This document shows, in pieces, positions 1-7,980 of a stretch of DNA of 64,000 nt (its first letter is position 1; the number at the start of each line of letters is the position of its first letter). The notes beneath the pieces were generated by a model that had not been told where the DNA came from, did no database searches, and worked only from the letters and a program-made list of their open reading frames with translations. Where the stretch lies: the NCBI RefSeq assembly GCF_019042735.1, contig NZ_JAHQCR010000057.1:15595-79594 (forward strand), given 5' to 3'. The DNA comes from Evansella alkalicola. GTDB lineage: Bacteria; Bacillota; Bacilli; Bacillales; Salisediminibacteriaceae. The position numbers were made by a program, and so were the translations under genes.

Positions 1-488
1 CTTCCACCACTAGCAGAAGCATTAGCCAGGTTTTTCTCAGGTCGGTAACCTTCATTAACAGCGCGTTTCATACCACGTTTTATTTTCACATTATGCAGTT
101 TTCGCTGATACTCTTCCACAATTGATACAATATCAAGAACCATTGTGTCCGTTTCTGATAGGGCCAACTCCCCCTTATCTTCAATTGTATAAATAGTAAC
201 GCCCCACTTTAACAATTGATGAAGAATGGCCATTTTTGCATTTCCTCTTCCAAGTCTTGTATCGTCTTGTACTAATAGTATGTTAGCTTTTTTATCTTTG
301 AATAAGGAGAGTAGTTCAAGGATCCCCTCCCTTTCAACATCATATCCACTTGCATTTTCTTCAATAATTTTAGTGATATTAATTCCTTCACGTTCTGCTA
401 TATGTTGAAGTTCATTTTTTTGTCTAGTGATGGATGAGGTCTGTGACTCTTTTTCAGTACTTACCCTTGCATATATAATCCCCTTCAT
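1..488 (-). CDS. yneB: YneB, serine recombinase/resolvase-like protein (3' end outside window)
   Basis: This reading frame runs off the left edge of the window, so only about the first 162 codons are seen. It opens with MKGIIYARVSTEKE, the resolvase/invertase N-terminal motif, in which Ser10 is the likely nucleophile. A later QDDTRLGRG segment matches the conserved arginine-rich active-site motif of serine recombinases. The ATG overlaps the stop of yneA by four bases (ATGA), so the two are translationally coupled in the SOS operon yneA-yneB known from Bacillus. Its role in the SOS response is not settled in the family. Identification rests on the catalytic motifs and on the position next to yneA and lexA. 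Confidence 0.85.
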   Translation of the reverse strand, partial: MKGIIYARVSTEKESQTSSITRQKNELQHIAEREGINITKIIEENASGYDVEREGILELLSLFKDKKANILLVQDDTRLGRGNAKMAILHQLLKWGVTIYTIEDKGELALSETDTMVLDIVSIVEEYQRKLHNVKIKRGMKRAVNEGYRPEKNLANASASGG

Positions 489-805
489 TCTCCTGCAAAA
501 TCTCCTATATAGGAAGGAACGGCTATTTTTTGTCCTGGATAAATAGCCTCACTATCAAGATTGTTTTTTGATTTCATCCAATTTAATGTTTGTTCAATGG
601 ATAATTCTGTGTTTTCATGAGCAACTTTTGCGATACTCCATAATGATTCTCCTTCAGATACTACCCAGTCGCTAGAAATATAATCATGTATGTAAGACGG
701 TTCATCTGATGCAGATACTGTTGTCCAAACAAATAATCCAGCTGATAAAAATAAGATAAATACAGAGCAATCTAATCCTTTTTTACATTTATTAATAAAT
801 TTCAT
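485..805 (-). CDS. yneA: YneA, SOS-induced cell division inhibitor
   Basis: YneA delays septum formation during DNA damage in Bacillus and acts at the membrane. The protein is 106 residues from the ATG at 805, which has a good ribosome site (AGGGGTGA). A longer in-frame start at 850 would overlap a LexA box and lacks such a site. A single membrane segment lies at about residues 15-33, followed by a LysM domain (about 45-100) with the usual GESLWSIA and YPGQKIAVP motifs. The gene is divergent from lexA, and LexA boxes lie between the two, so it is expected to be derepressed after DNA damage. It overlaps yneB by four bases. Confidence 0.9.
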   Translation of the reverse strand: MKFINKCKKGLDCSVFILFLSAGLFVWTTVSASDEPSYIHDYISSDWVVSEGESLWSIAKVAHENTELSIEQTLNWMKSKNNLDSEAIYPGQKIAVPSYIGDFAGE

Positions 806-821
806 TATCTTCACCCCTATA

Positions 822-891
822 GAATATATGTTCTGTATATAATATATCAAGAACGAATGTTCGTGTCAACAGATTAATAGAACGGATGTTT
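822..891. promoter_or_regulatory. Three LexA (SOS) boxes between yneA and lexA
   Basis: Three matches to the Gram-positive LexA operator GAAC-N4-GTTC lie in the divergent region: GAATATATGTTC at 822-833, GAACGAATGTTC at 851-862 (perfect) and GAACGGATGTTT at 880-891. The first two have centres 29 bp apart, as have the second and third. They cover the yneA leader and the lexA -35 region, so LexA probably represses both directions. Confidence 0.9.
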
Positions 892-918
892 GCTAGTGAG
901 TTGGAAGCATGGTATAAT
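890..918 (+). promoter_or_regulatory. lexA promoter
   Basis: TTGCTA at 890-895 and TATAAT at 913-918 are separated by 17 bp, a good sigma-A promoter. The -35 element overlaps the LexA box at 880-891, which fits autorepression. Confidence 0.75.
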
Positions 919-962
919 GTTCCTAAATACAATACATATAAACTCTAAATGAGGTGGAGAAA

Positions 963-1586
963 ATGACGAAGCTATCAAAACGCCAGCAGGATATACTAGA
1001 TTTTATTAAACAAGAAGTGAAAAAAAGGGGTTATCCTCCTTCTGTTAGGGAAATAGGGGTAGCAGTAGGATTGGCTTCAAGTTCCACTGTACATGGCCAC
1101 TTATCAAGACTCGAGAAAAAAGGATATATTCGTCGTGACCCTACTAAACCACGAGCAATAGAAATTATTGATACGGAAAAAGAAGAAATGAAATTCCCTG
1201 AAAGTCCATCCGTTTATGTACCGATCATCGGTAAAGTAACTGCTGGGGAACCGATTACGGCGATCGAAAACATTGATGAATATATTCCCTTACCAGCAAC
1301 ATTTGCACATGACGAGAATTCTTTCGTTTTAGAAATTTCTGGTGACTCCATGATAGAGGCTGGTATTTTCGATGGAGATTACGTCGTTGTCCGTCAACAG
1401 CAAAGTGCAACAAATGGAGATATCGTGGTTGCTATGACAGAAGAAGATGAAGCAACGGTTAAGAGATTTTTCAAAGAAAAGGATTATATTCGCCTGCAGC
1501 CGGAAAACTCTTCCCTTGAACCAATTATCCTGAAGAACGTGCACATATTAGGAAAAGTCATCGGAGTATTCCGCTCTATACATTAA
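963..1586 (+). CDS. lexA: LexA, SOS transcriptional repressor
   Basis: LexA represses DNA-damage genes and cleaves itself when RecA filaments form. The 207-residue protein (MTKLSKRQQDILDF start) has an N-terminal winged helix-turn-helix (residues 1-65) and a C-terminal S24 peptidase domain. Visible catalytic features are the Ala94-Gly95 cleavage bond in VTAGEP, Ser129 in SGDSM and Lys167 in TVKRFF. The ATG at 963 follows GAGGTGG by a normal distance; a GTG at 954 in the same frame would bury that site and adds residues absent from relatives. LexA boxes and a sigma-A promoter lie just upstream. Its activator recA is in the same window. Confidence 0.98.
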   Translation: MTKLSKRQQDILDFIKQEVKKRGYPPSVREIGVAVGLASSSTVHGHLSRLEKKGYIRRDPTKPRAIEIIDTEKEEMKFPESPSVYVPIIGKVTAGEPITAIENIDEYIPLPATFAHDENSFVLEISGDSMIEAGIFDGDYVVVRQQQSATNGDIVVAMTEEDEATVKRFFKEKDYIRLQPENSSLEPIILKNVHILGKVIGVFRSIH

Positions 1587-1623
1587 GCGACAGTTCAAGC
1601 TTCGGAAATTATTAAAATAATAA

Positions 1624-1657
1624 AAACGAGTCCCTTTCACTAAAGGGACTCGTTTTT
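1624..1657 (+). terminator. lexA terminator
   Basis: A stem AACGAGTCCCTTT / AAAGGGACTCGTT closed by a short loop is followed by a T-run. This is a strong rho-independent terminator directly after lexA. Confidence 0.9.
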
Positions 1658-1941
1658 TAATCACTAATTGCTACAACCAGATAAATTTGTTAATCATCAA
1701 TTTCTAATTTTCATCCAACAATGGAACTTGAATACATTTATTATTGATGAAGCTAGGATTGGTTGATATACTAATCCTATATACCTATTTTAAATATTCT
1801 AAAAAATAGTTTTTTTGTCCTAAATTATGGTGGATCACAAACTCTAGATTTTATAATTATTTAAGGTTGATAAACTTAGTTTAGATGATGATACGTACGT
1901 TTTTACTTACAAATCTCTTTAGTAGAAAGTAGCTGATTGTT
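1658..1941. other. AT-rich intergenic region
   Basis: After the lexA terminator, about 280 bp of AT-rich DNA lead to the pilin-like gene. I see no gene and only weak promoter-like hexamers, for example TTGATA near 1868. The ribosome site before the next gene is also weak. Confidence 0.5.
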
Positions 1942-3345
1942 TTGAAGCATAGAAAAGTATTCTCCCCACTGAAAAACGAAAAAGGAATAGCCTTGGTACT
2001 AGTTTTACTTATAATTGTCATTATTTCAGTCCTTAGTCTTAGTATGGTAGGGATTGCAACAACGACTTTAAAGCATAGTTCTGGAGAGAGGGATTTTCAA
2101 TCAACATACTATATTGCTGAAGCTGGCGCTACCCTTATGCTACATGAATTATCCTCCGAAATAATGGAAATACATGAGGATCATTCAAGTGCTCATTCTT
2201 TTTTTAGCACAGTTGAAACCGAACTACTAAATTTAAATAATACTATCGAATATGATGTTTTTAGTGATAATAAAGGTGAAACTCCAAATGCAGAAGTTAC
2301 AGTCGAAATTGCAGAAATGGTTGATGAAGAAACGAAAAGGTATAAATTAGTTTCTAAAGGGCAAATCGGGAATAGAACTAGAATTGTAGAAACGTATTTA
2401 GATCTATCATGGCACGAAACTAGTTCCGATGGAGAGTATATAAGTATACTTAACGACATGGCTATTTTTACAAACGGAAATATAACTTTATCAAATTCAA
2501 ATAGTAATGTAACAGGAAGTATAGGAACAAATTCACAAGTGGATAACTCAATAAGTATGCATCGTAACTCAAGTGTTAGTGAATACATTTATATACCAGG
2601 TGCAAAACAAAGTGTCGTTGATGAAAGTAGTCATCATAATAAAGTAAGAGATCTAGGAGAAAAAAGAAATTATCATCTTCCTCCATTCCCTGATTTACCA
2701 ACCTTTAGCGAATCCAGTGGTAATTTCCACAATGGGGTGATTGACTCAGATAGATCATTCAATGTTCTCGGTGGTAATAACAGCAATATTCATATAGAAG
2801 TAGGAAGTGGACAGCGGATTATACGAGTAAAAGAACTACTTTTGGGAAATTCAAATAGTAGTCTAACCATTGAAGGGGATGGGGAACTGTTACTTTATGT
2901 GGAAGATAAGATTGATATTAAAGGAAAGTTCAATGAAGCAAATAAAAATGTAACTATCTATTATAGTGGAGAAAATAGTGTAGACATTACATCAAATAAT
3001 AGCCTCTTTTATACAAGTCTGTTTTATGCTAAGAATGCTAATTTGAAAATTAATGGTGGGAATGTAAGAGGTCATATTTTTACTGGCGGCAATAGCATCG
3101 ATTTTCAAGGTAACGGTGAAACACATAGCCAATTACTCTTAGCTCCAAATGCTAATGTTAAATTGAGTGGTAATGCGACCTTTAAAGGTTCCCTTATTTC
3201 GGAACAGCTTACATATAGTGGTAATGCAGATGTGATTTACGGTGAAATCCTTGAAGATGAAATAATAACTCACTTTCCAGGAGAAGGCTCTACTGACGTC
3301 TCACGTGAACAAATTCTAAATATAAATTCAATAAGAGAAAGATAG
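1942..3345 (+). CDS. PilX-type pilin-like membrane protein with polymer-like C-terminal domain
   Basis: The 467-residue product starts with a short basic peptide, a KNEKG motif (Gly15) and a hydrophobic stretch IALVLVLLIIVIISVLSLSM. This is the layout of a class III-like prepilin of the PilX/GspK type. Position +5 after the Gly is Leu instead of the usual Glu, as in some minor pilins. The rest is rich in Asn, Ser and Gly with repeated short strands (SNSNSNVTGS, GGNNSNIH, NGGNVRGHIFTGG), resembling a beta-solenoid that could be surface exposed. The TTG start at 1942 has only a weak ribosome site. No other pilus gene lies nearby, so it would depend on a machinery encoded elsewhere. Function is unknown. 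Confidence 0.65.
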   Translation: MKHRKVFSPLKNEKGIALVLVLLIIVIISVLSLSMVGIATTTLKHSSGERDFQSTYYIAEAGATLMLHELSSEIMEIHEDHSSAHSFFSTVETELLNLNNTIEYDVFSDNKGETPNAEVTVEIAEMVDEETKRYKLVSKGQIGNRTRIVETYLDLSWHETSSDGEYISILNDMAIFTNGNITLSNSNSNVTGSIGTNSQVDNSISMHRNSSVSEYIYIPGAKQSVVDESSHHNKVRDLGEKRNYHLPPFPDLPTFSESSGNFHNGVIDSDRSFNVLGGNNSNIHIEVGSGQRIIRVKELLLGNSNSSLTIEGDGELLLYVEDKIDIKGKFNEANKNVTIYYSGENSVDITSNNSLFYTSLFYAKNANLKINGGNVRGHIFTGGNSIDFQGNGETHSQLLLAPNANVKLSGNATFKGSLISEQLTYSGNADVIYGEILEDEIITHFPGEGSTDVSREQILNINSIRER

Positions 3346-3354
3346 CATTTAACG

Positions 3355-3407
3355 GAGTTCCCATAACTTAGTTGAAATACTGTCTTAAACTAAGTTTCGG
3401 GAAACTC
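3355..3407. repeat. Imperfect inverted repeat after the pilin-like gene
   Basis: GAGTTCCC-TAACTTAGTT is mirrored by AACTAAGTTTC-GGGAAACTC about 13 bp further on. It could act as a weak terminator for the pilin-like gene, although no clear T-run follows. Confidence 0.5.
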
Positions 3408-3486
3408 ATGATATTATATTCTTAATTTTGGACAAGAATGTACTAGACTTGCAATCGAAATGTGTAAATAATTGACTAACGATAGG

Positions 3487-4341
3487 TTATTTTTCAGCAT
3501 GTAATTTTACAACGACTATTTCCGGCCTATTAAAAACTCTCTGTGGAATAATACTATTCCCAAGTCCCCTATTCACAATCATTGTGGTCTTGTTGTTTTC
3601 CTTATAAATGCCAGAAGTATAACTAGGGAAAAAACCTTGATTTGGTGCAACCAGCCCCCCAATAAAAGGCAATCTAAATTGTCCACCGTGAGCGTGTCCA
3701 GTAAAAACTAGATCAAATTCTGCAGAGGCATAGAGGGAGAAGAATTCCGGTCTGTGAGCTAGAAGGATTTGGAAGCCCTCTCCTTTTATTATTTCAACTT
3801 TGTTTAGGTTTTCTTCCGTTATTGTTTTCTCTGCATAAGTTGCTTCACCTTTGGCAGGATCATCAATACCTATAAGATTAATTATTTCGTTTTCATAGAC
3901 AATCTCTTCCGACGAATTCCTCATTACATTAACTCCGATATTCTGAAGTTTAACCTCTAAATCATCGAAAATTCCAGAACGCCATTCATGATTACCTGTT
4001 ACATAATAAACGGGAGCAACCTTTACTAATTTTTCCATTAAGAGTAGACTAGGTTTTTCGTCATATTTCCTAGAGTCTATTAAATCACCTGTAAATACAA
4101 TCAAATCAGGTCTTAAATTGTTCACTCTATTAACTAGGTAACTTTGATCAGCTCTAAATGATTTGTTATGTAGATCGGATAATTGGACAATCGTGTACCC
4201 ATCAAAGCTTTCCGGCAATTTATTTGATTGAATGCTATATTCACTAGTTATAATGGCGTTATTTTGAAAATAAGAGAAAGAGACTAATAACACTACTACA
4301 ATTAATAGAATCATGATTTTATAAACCTTTCTAGATCTCAA
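3487..4341 (-). CDS. Membrane-anchored metallophosphoesterase (YkuE/YaeI-like)
   Basis: This is a calcineurin-like phosphoesterase of about 284 residues. A membrane anchor near the N-terminus (about residues 8-25) is followed by the five metal-binding blocks: QLSDLH, FTGDLID, TGNHEW, LLAHRPEF and FTGHAHGGQ. The set is complete, so the enzyme should be active, probably facing outward. The family includes UDP-diacylglucosamine and other cell-surface phosphohydrolases, but the substrate cannot be told here. I place the start at the TTG at 4341, six bases after GGGAGGT. A TTG at 4356 would precede that ribosome site. The gene stands alone. Confidence 0.85.
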   Translation of the reverse strand: MRSRKVYKIMILLIVVVLLVSFSYFQNNAIITSEYSIQSNKLPESFDGYTIVQLSDLHNKSFRADQSYLVNRVNNLRPDLIVFTGDLIDSRKYDEKPSLLLMEKLVKVAPVYYVTGNHEWRSGIFDDLEVKLQNIGVNVMRNSSEEIVYENEIINLIGIDDPAKGEATYAEKTITEENLNKVEIIKGEGFQILLAHRPEFFSLYASAEFDLVFTGHAHGGQFRLPFIGGLVAPNQGFFPSYTSGIYKENNKTTMIVNRGLGNSIIPQRVFNRPEIVVVKLHAEK

Positions 4342-4470
4342 CTGCTTACCTCCCAAAAGTTCGTAAATGATAGAAATCTTCTTAATCCGTAATTTTAATA
4401 ACCTTATTGTCTATAATGCCATAATCAATTTACTACATTCGGCAATAAGGGTGAAATAACCTTTATATTT

Positions 4471-4757
4471 GAACAAAAGTAGGAATCCTGCGTGAGTTAG
4501 GCTGCTTATCGAACGCGAAATTGGGCAAAAGTTAGGATCTCACGTGAGATTGACTGCTTATCGAACGCGAATATGAACAAAAGTAGGAATCTCGCGTGAG
4601 TTAGACTGCTTATCGAACGCGAAAAAGCTCAAAAGTGGGAATCTCGCGTGAGTTAGACTGCTTATCGAACGCGAAAAAGCTCAAAAGTGGGAAACTCGCG
4701 TGAGATTGACTGCTTATCGAACGCGAATATGAACAAAAGTAGGAATCTCGCGTGAGA
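4471..4757. repeat. Tandem array of a 52-bp repeat (five units plus a partial one)
   Basis: The motif CAAAAGT recurs at 4474, 4526, 4578, 4630, 4682 and 4734, and CTGCTTATCGAACGCGAA at 4502, 4554, 4606, 4658 and 4710. Both have an exact period of 52 bp. Each unit also carries CTCGCGTGAG or a variant; in unit 2 this is the perfect palindrome CTCACGTGAG. Units differ by a few substitutions, mainly in the 4-6 bp after CGCGAA. The array is unlike a CRISPR because there are no unique spacers. It sits between glnA and the phosphoesterase gene, and its function is unknown. Confidence 0.9.
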
Positions 4758-5068
4758 TACCAATCTAATAAGTATATTTAATCTACCATGTAGTAAGAAT
4801 AAGGGCCATGGAATACAACCTTATAATGCTGAACTATTATTCTTACAATAGTTCGTTCACTTACACCTCCCTCCCACACCATATTTTTGTACAATAAAGC
4901 ATGAAAGTTTTAGTTTCTAAGTTTGTCTGAACCGGATAAAATCAAAATGATCTTTTAGTATCTTTTTAATCATTCCACTACTTTGCTACACCACGATCAC
5001 CTTTACACATATTTTAATCCATGAGTTATCCACAGGTCGATTATTTTATAATTTCCTGGTAAACAATA
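4758..5068. other. Non-coding stretch between repeat array and glnA terminator
   Basis: About 310 bp with no convincing gene. No credible open frame with a ribosome site was found on either strand. Confidence 0.5.
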
Positions 5069-5103
5069 GAAAAGCCTTGAAGCAAAGTGCTTCAAGACTT
5101 TTT
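5069..5103 (-). terminator. glnA terminator
   Basis: On the minus strand, CTTGAAGC / GCTTCAAG form a stem with a short loop, followed by a T-rich tail. It lies just after the glnA stop. Confidence 0.85.
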
Positions 5104-5108
5104 AAGTA

Positions 5109-6446
5109 TTAATAAGTAGTCATATACTGTTCACGTTCCCAAGGGTGTACTTGCGTGCGGAACATATCCCATTCAATCTCTTTTGCTTCAATGAAGTGCT
5201 CTAGGACGTGCTCACCTAGCGAGCCAGTGATTGTTTCATTTTTCTTCAATGCTTCGATTGCCTCTTTTAAGGTTGCTGGTAGTGCTTTGATACCTTCTGC
5301 TTCACGCTCATCAAGGTCCATCGCATAAATATTACGGTCAGTAGCCTTAGGTGGAGCAATTTTATTACGGATACCATCTAGTCCTGCTGCTAGCATAGCC
5401 GCCATTGCAAGGTATGGATTAGCTGCTGGGTCTGGACTTCTCACTTCAATTCGAGTACTTAGTCCGCGAGAAGATGGAATACGTACTAATGGTGAACGGT
5501 TACGCATTGACCATGCAACATAACAAGGTGCTTCATAGCCAGGTACTAAACGCTTATATGAGTTTACAGTTGGATTTGTAATAGCTGTAAATGCATCAGC
5601 GTGCTTTAAAATACCGCCTAAAAATTGCATTGCTGTTTCACTTAATTGACCAGGTGCATTTTCATCGAAGAATGCATTGTCCTTTGGTCCACGGAATAGA
5701 GACATGTTCGCATGCATCCCACTACCGTTAACACCGAACAATGGTTTTGGCATGAATGTCGCATGTAAACCGTGCTTACGAGCGATAGTCTTTACAACAA
5801 GTTTAAACGTTTGAATATTGTCACAAGTAGTTACAGCATCTGCATATTTGAAGTCAATCTCATGCTGACCAGGAGCTACCTCATGGTGAGATGCTTCGAT
5901 CTCGAAGCCCATGTCTTCAAGCTCAAGCACGATGTCACGACGGCAGTTTTCACCAAGATCAGTAGGTGCTAAATCAAAGTATCCACCTTTATCATTAAGT
6001 TCTAAAGTTGGCTCCCCTTTTTCATCAACTTTAAATAGGAAGAACTCTGGCTCTGGCCCAATGTTAAAGTCTGAGAAACCTAAGTCTTTAGCTTCTTGTA
6101 ATACTTTCTTCAAAGTGCCACGAGGGTCCCCAGCGAATGGTGTACCGTCAGGATTATAAACATCACAGATAAGTCGTGCTACTTTTCCTTTTTCAGGTGT
6201 CCATGGGAAGATTACCCAAGTATCTAGATCAGGATACAGATACATATCTGACTCTTCAATTCGAACAAAACCTTCGATGGATGAACCGTCAAACATCATT
6301 AGATTATCTAATGCTTTTGTCAGCTGATCAACTGGAATTTCTACGTTTTTAATAATTCCTAGAAGGTCTGTAAACTGAAGTCGGATAAACCTTACATTTT
6401 CCTCTTTAGCCATTTTCATAATATCTTCTCTTGAAAATTTACTCAT
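5109..6446 (-). CDS. glnA: Glutamine synthetase, type I
   Basis: GlnA makes glutamine from glutamate, ammonia and ATP, the main route of ammonium assimilation in the cytoplasm. At 445 residues it has the length of Bacillus GSI-alpha enzymes, which form dodecamers. Conserved blocks are present: FDGSSIEGF, GPEPEFFLF, the ATP/ammonium region HHEVAPGQHEID, NGSGMH and RNRSPLVRIP. The ATG follows GAGGAGG. In Bacillus the enzyme also controls GlnR and TnrA when feedback inhibited. Here the usual upstream partner glnR is absent between ynbB and glnA, yet a GlnR/TnrA operator pair lies 165-200 bp upstream, so nitrogen control is probably kept through a regulator encoded elsewhere. Confidence 0.98.
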   Translation of the reverse strand: MSKFSREDIMKMAKEENVRFIRLQFTDLLGIIKNVEIPVDQLTKALDNLMMFDGSSIEGFVRIEESDMYLYPDLDTWVIFPWTPEKGKVARLICDVYNPDGTPFAGDPRGTLKKVLQEAKDLGFSDFNIGPEPEFFLFKVDEKGEPTLELNDKGGYFDLAPTDLGENCRRDIVLELEDMGFEIEASHHEVAPGQHEIDFKYADAVTTCDNIQTFKLVVKTIARKHGLHATFMPKPLFGVNGSGMHANMSLFRGPKDNAFFDENAPGQLSETAMQFLGGILKHADAFTAITNPTVNSYKRLVPGYEAPCYVAWSMRNRSPLVRIPSSRGLSTRIEVRSPDPAANPYLAMAAMLAAGLDGIRNKIAPPKATDRNIYAMDLDEREAEGIKALPATLKEAIEALKKNETITGSLGEHVLEHFIEAKEIEWDMFRTQVHPWEREQYMTTY

Positions 6447-6612
6447 GAATGAATCCTCCTCAATAATTATCTCGGTAATAGGTACATTTTTGCCCTTCCC
6501 GAGGCGAAAACGAACTAAATGATTAACATTAGCTATGAAAAGTCAATTTATGTTCGTTTTTCCTTTGCGTTATGTACATAATAACGGAGATTAAATCAGT
6601 TGTGTTTAATCA

Positions 6613-6646
6613 TGTCAGATTATCTGACATGGTAATTTTTCTGACA
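6613..6646 (-). promoter_or_regulatory. Tandem GlnR/TnrA operators upstream of glnA
   Basis: TGTCAGATTATCTGACA at 6613-6629 is a perfect palindromic match to the GlnR/TnrA consensus TGTNA-N7-TNACA. A second, imperfect site directly adjoins it at 6630-6646 (TGTCA-N7-TACCA on the minus strand). Paired sites of this kind control glnRA in Bacillus. Confidence 0.88.
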
Positions 6647-6717
6647 AACCAAGCTATCGTTTGTTAACAGTTGAGACAATGGGCTTGAGTTCACATTTAA
6701 ATAATAGTAAATATTTC

Positions 6718-7980
6718 TTATTTAATTTCCCAAAGGCCTTTTTCTAATAAATTCATTACAGCATCCTTCACACCAATTTTCACGTGTTCATATGTGAGAC
6801 CACCTTGTACATATGCGGTATATGGTGGGCGAATTGGCCCGTCCGCTGTAAGCTCGATACTTGCTCCTTGAATAAATGTTCCAGCAGCCATAATGACATC
6901 ATCTTCATAGCCTGGCATCGGGCTTGGGTGAGGTTTTACATGGGCATCCACTGGAGATGCACCTTGGATGGCCTGACAAAAAGCAATCATAATCTCCTTA
7001 TTGGGGAAGGAAACAGATTGGATTAAGTCCGTTCGGTCTTCATTCCATGCAGGTGATGTTGTCATACCCAACTCCTCTAGTAGTTTTGCAGTAAACAGCG
7101 CCCCTTTCACTGCTTGATTAACGACATGAGGCGCTAGAAATAAACCTTGATACATCTCTAATAAACTATATAATGATGCACCACCCTTTAAGCCAATTCC
7201 AGGTGCAGTTAATCGATTGGCACATTGATTAATATATTTTTCCTTTCCAACAATATATCCACCAGTTTTCACTATACCCCCACCAGGGTTTTTAATGAGT
7301 GAACCAGCAGTAACATCTACTCCCACATCACCAGGCTCTTGTAGCTCAACAAATTCACCGTAACAATTATCGACGAAAACAATAACATCTTCCTTTATTT
7401 CTTTTACGAATGAGACCATTTCTCCTATTTGCTCTATTGTAAAGGATGGTCGTGTATCATAGCCTTTCGAACGCTGTATCCCAATGACCTTCGTTTTGTC
7501 ATTGATCATTTCCTGGACCTTCACATAATCAATTTCAGTCTGTCCCTTTAATGGTACATAGTTATAGGAAATACCAAAATCAAGGAGTGATCCACTTATA
7601 TCCCCGCGAAGACCGATTACCTCTTCTAATGTGTCGTAAGGTTTTCCTGATATATATAATAGTTCATCTCCAGGTCGTAGTAGCCCAAATAAGGAGGTGC
7701 TAATCGCATGAGTACCTGAAACAATTTGTGGTCTTACAATCGCTTTTTCTCCGCCAAAAACTTGAGCATAGATATTTTCCAACGTTTCACGTCCAGTATC
7801 GTCGTACCCATATCCTGTGGAGGCTTGAAAGTGAAACTCAGATACTTGATTTTTTCTAAATGCTTCTAGAACTTTCCGTTGATTTTGTTCAGAAATCTTT
7901 TCTCTCTGGAGGAAAGCTGGTTGGAGTTCTATCTCTGCTTCCATACTCAGCTTGTCCACTTTATTTAGTATTTCACTCAT
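6718..7980 (-). CDS. ynbB: YnbB, PLP-dependent Cys/Met-metabolism-type enzyme
   Basis: This 420-residue protein belongs to the methionine gamma-lyase-like fold I PLP family that includes Bacillus YnbB. The likely PLP lysine is Lys230 in AGSLIKNPGGG, and Asp204 in VFVDNCYGE probably holds the pyridine nitrogen. The N-terminal STGYGYDD and QIVSGTHA segments are typical of the family. Relatives are also annotated as aluminium resistance proteins. The true substrate is not known. It overlaps the end of hflX by four bases (ATGA), so the two are coupled, as in B. subtilis. Confidence 0.85.
   Translation of the reverse strand: MSEILNKVDKLSMEAEIELQPAFLQREKISEQNQRKVLEAFRKNQVSEFHFQASTGYGYDDTGRETLENIYAQVFGGEKAIVRPQIVSGTHAISTSLFGLLRPGDELLYISGKPYDTLEEVIGLRGDISGSLLDFGISYNYVPLKGQTEIDYVKVQEMINDKTKVIGIQRSKGYDTRPSFTIEQIGEMVSFVKEIKEDVIVFVDNCYGEFVELQEPGDVGVDVTAGSLIKNPGGGIVKTGGYIVGKEKYINQCANRLTAPGIGLKGGASLYSLLEMYQGLFLAPHVVNQAVKGALFTAKLLEELGMTTSPAWNEDRTDLIQSVSFPNKEIMIAFCQAIQGASPVDAHVKPHPSPMPGYEDDVIMAAGTFIQGASIELTADGPIRPPYTAYVQGGLTYEHVKIGVKDAVMNLLEKGLWEIK

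Noticed and set aside
4471..4757. CRISPR array
   Set aside because: The whole 52-bp unit is repeated, there are no unique spacers and no cas genes nearby.
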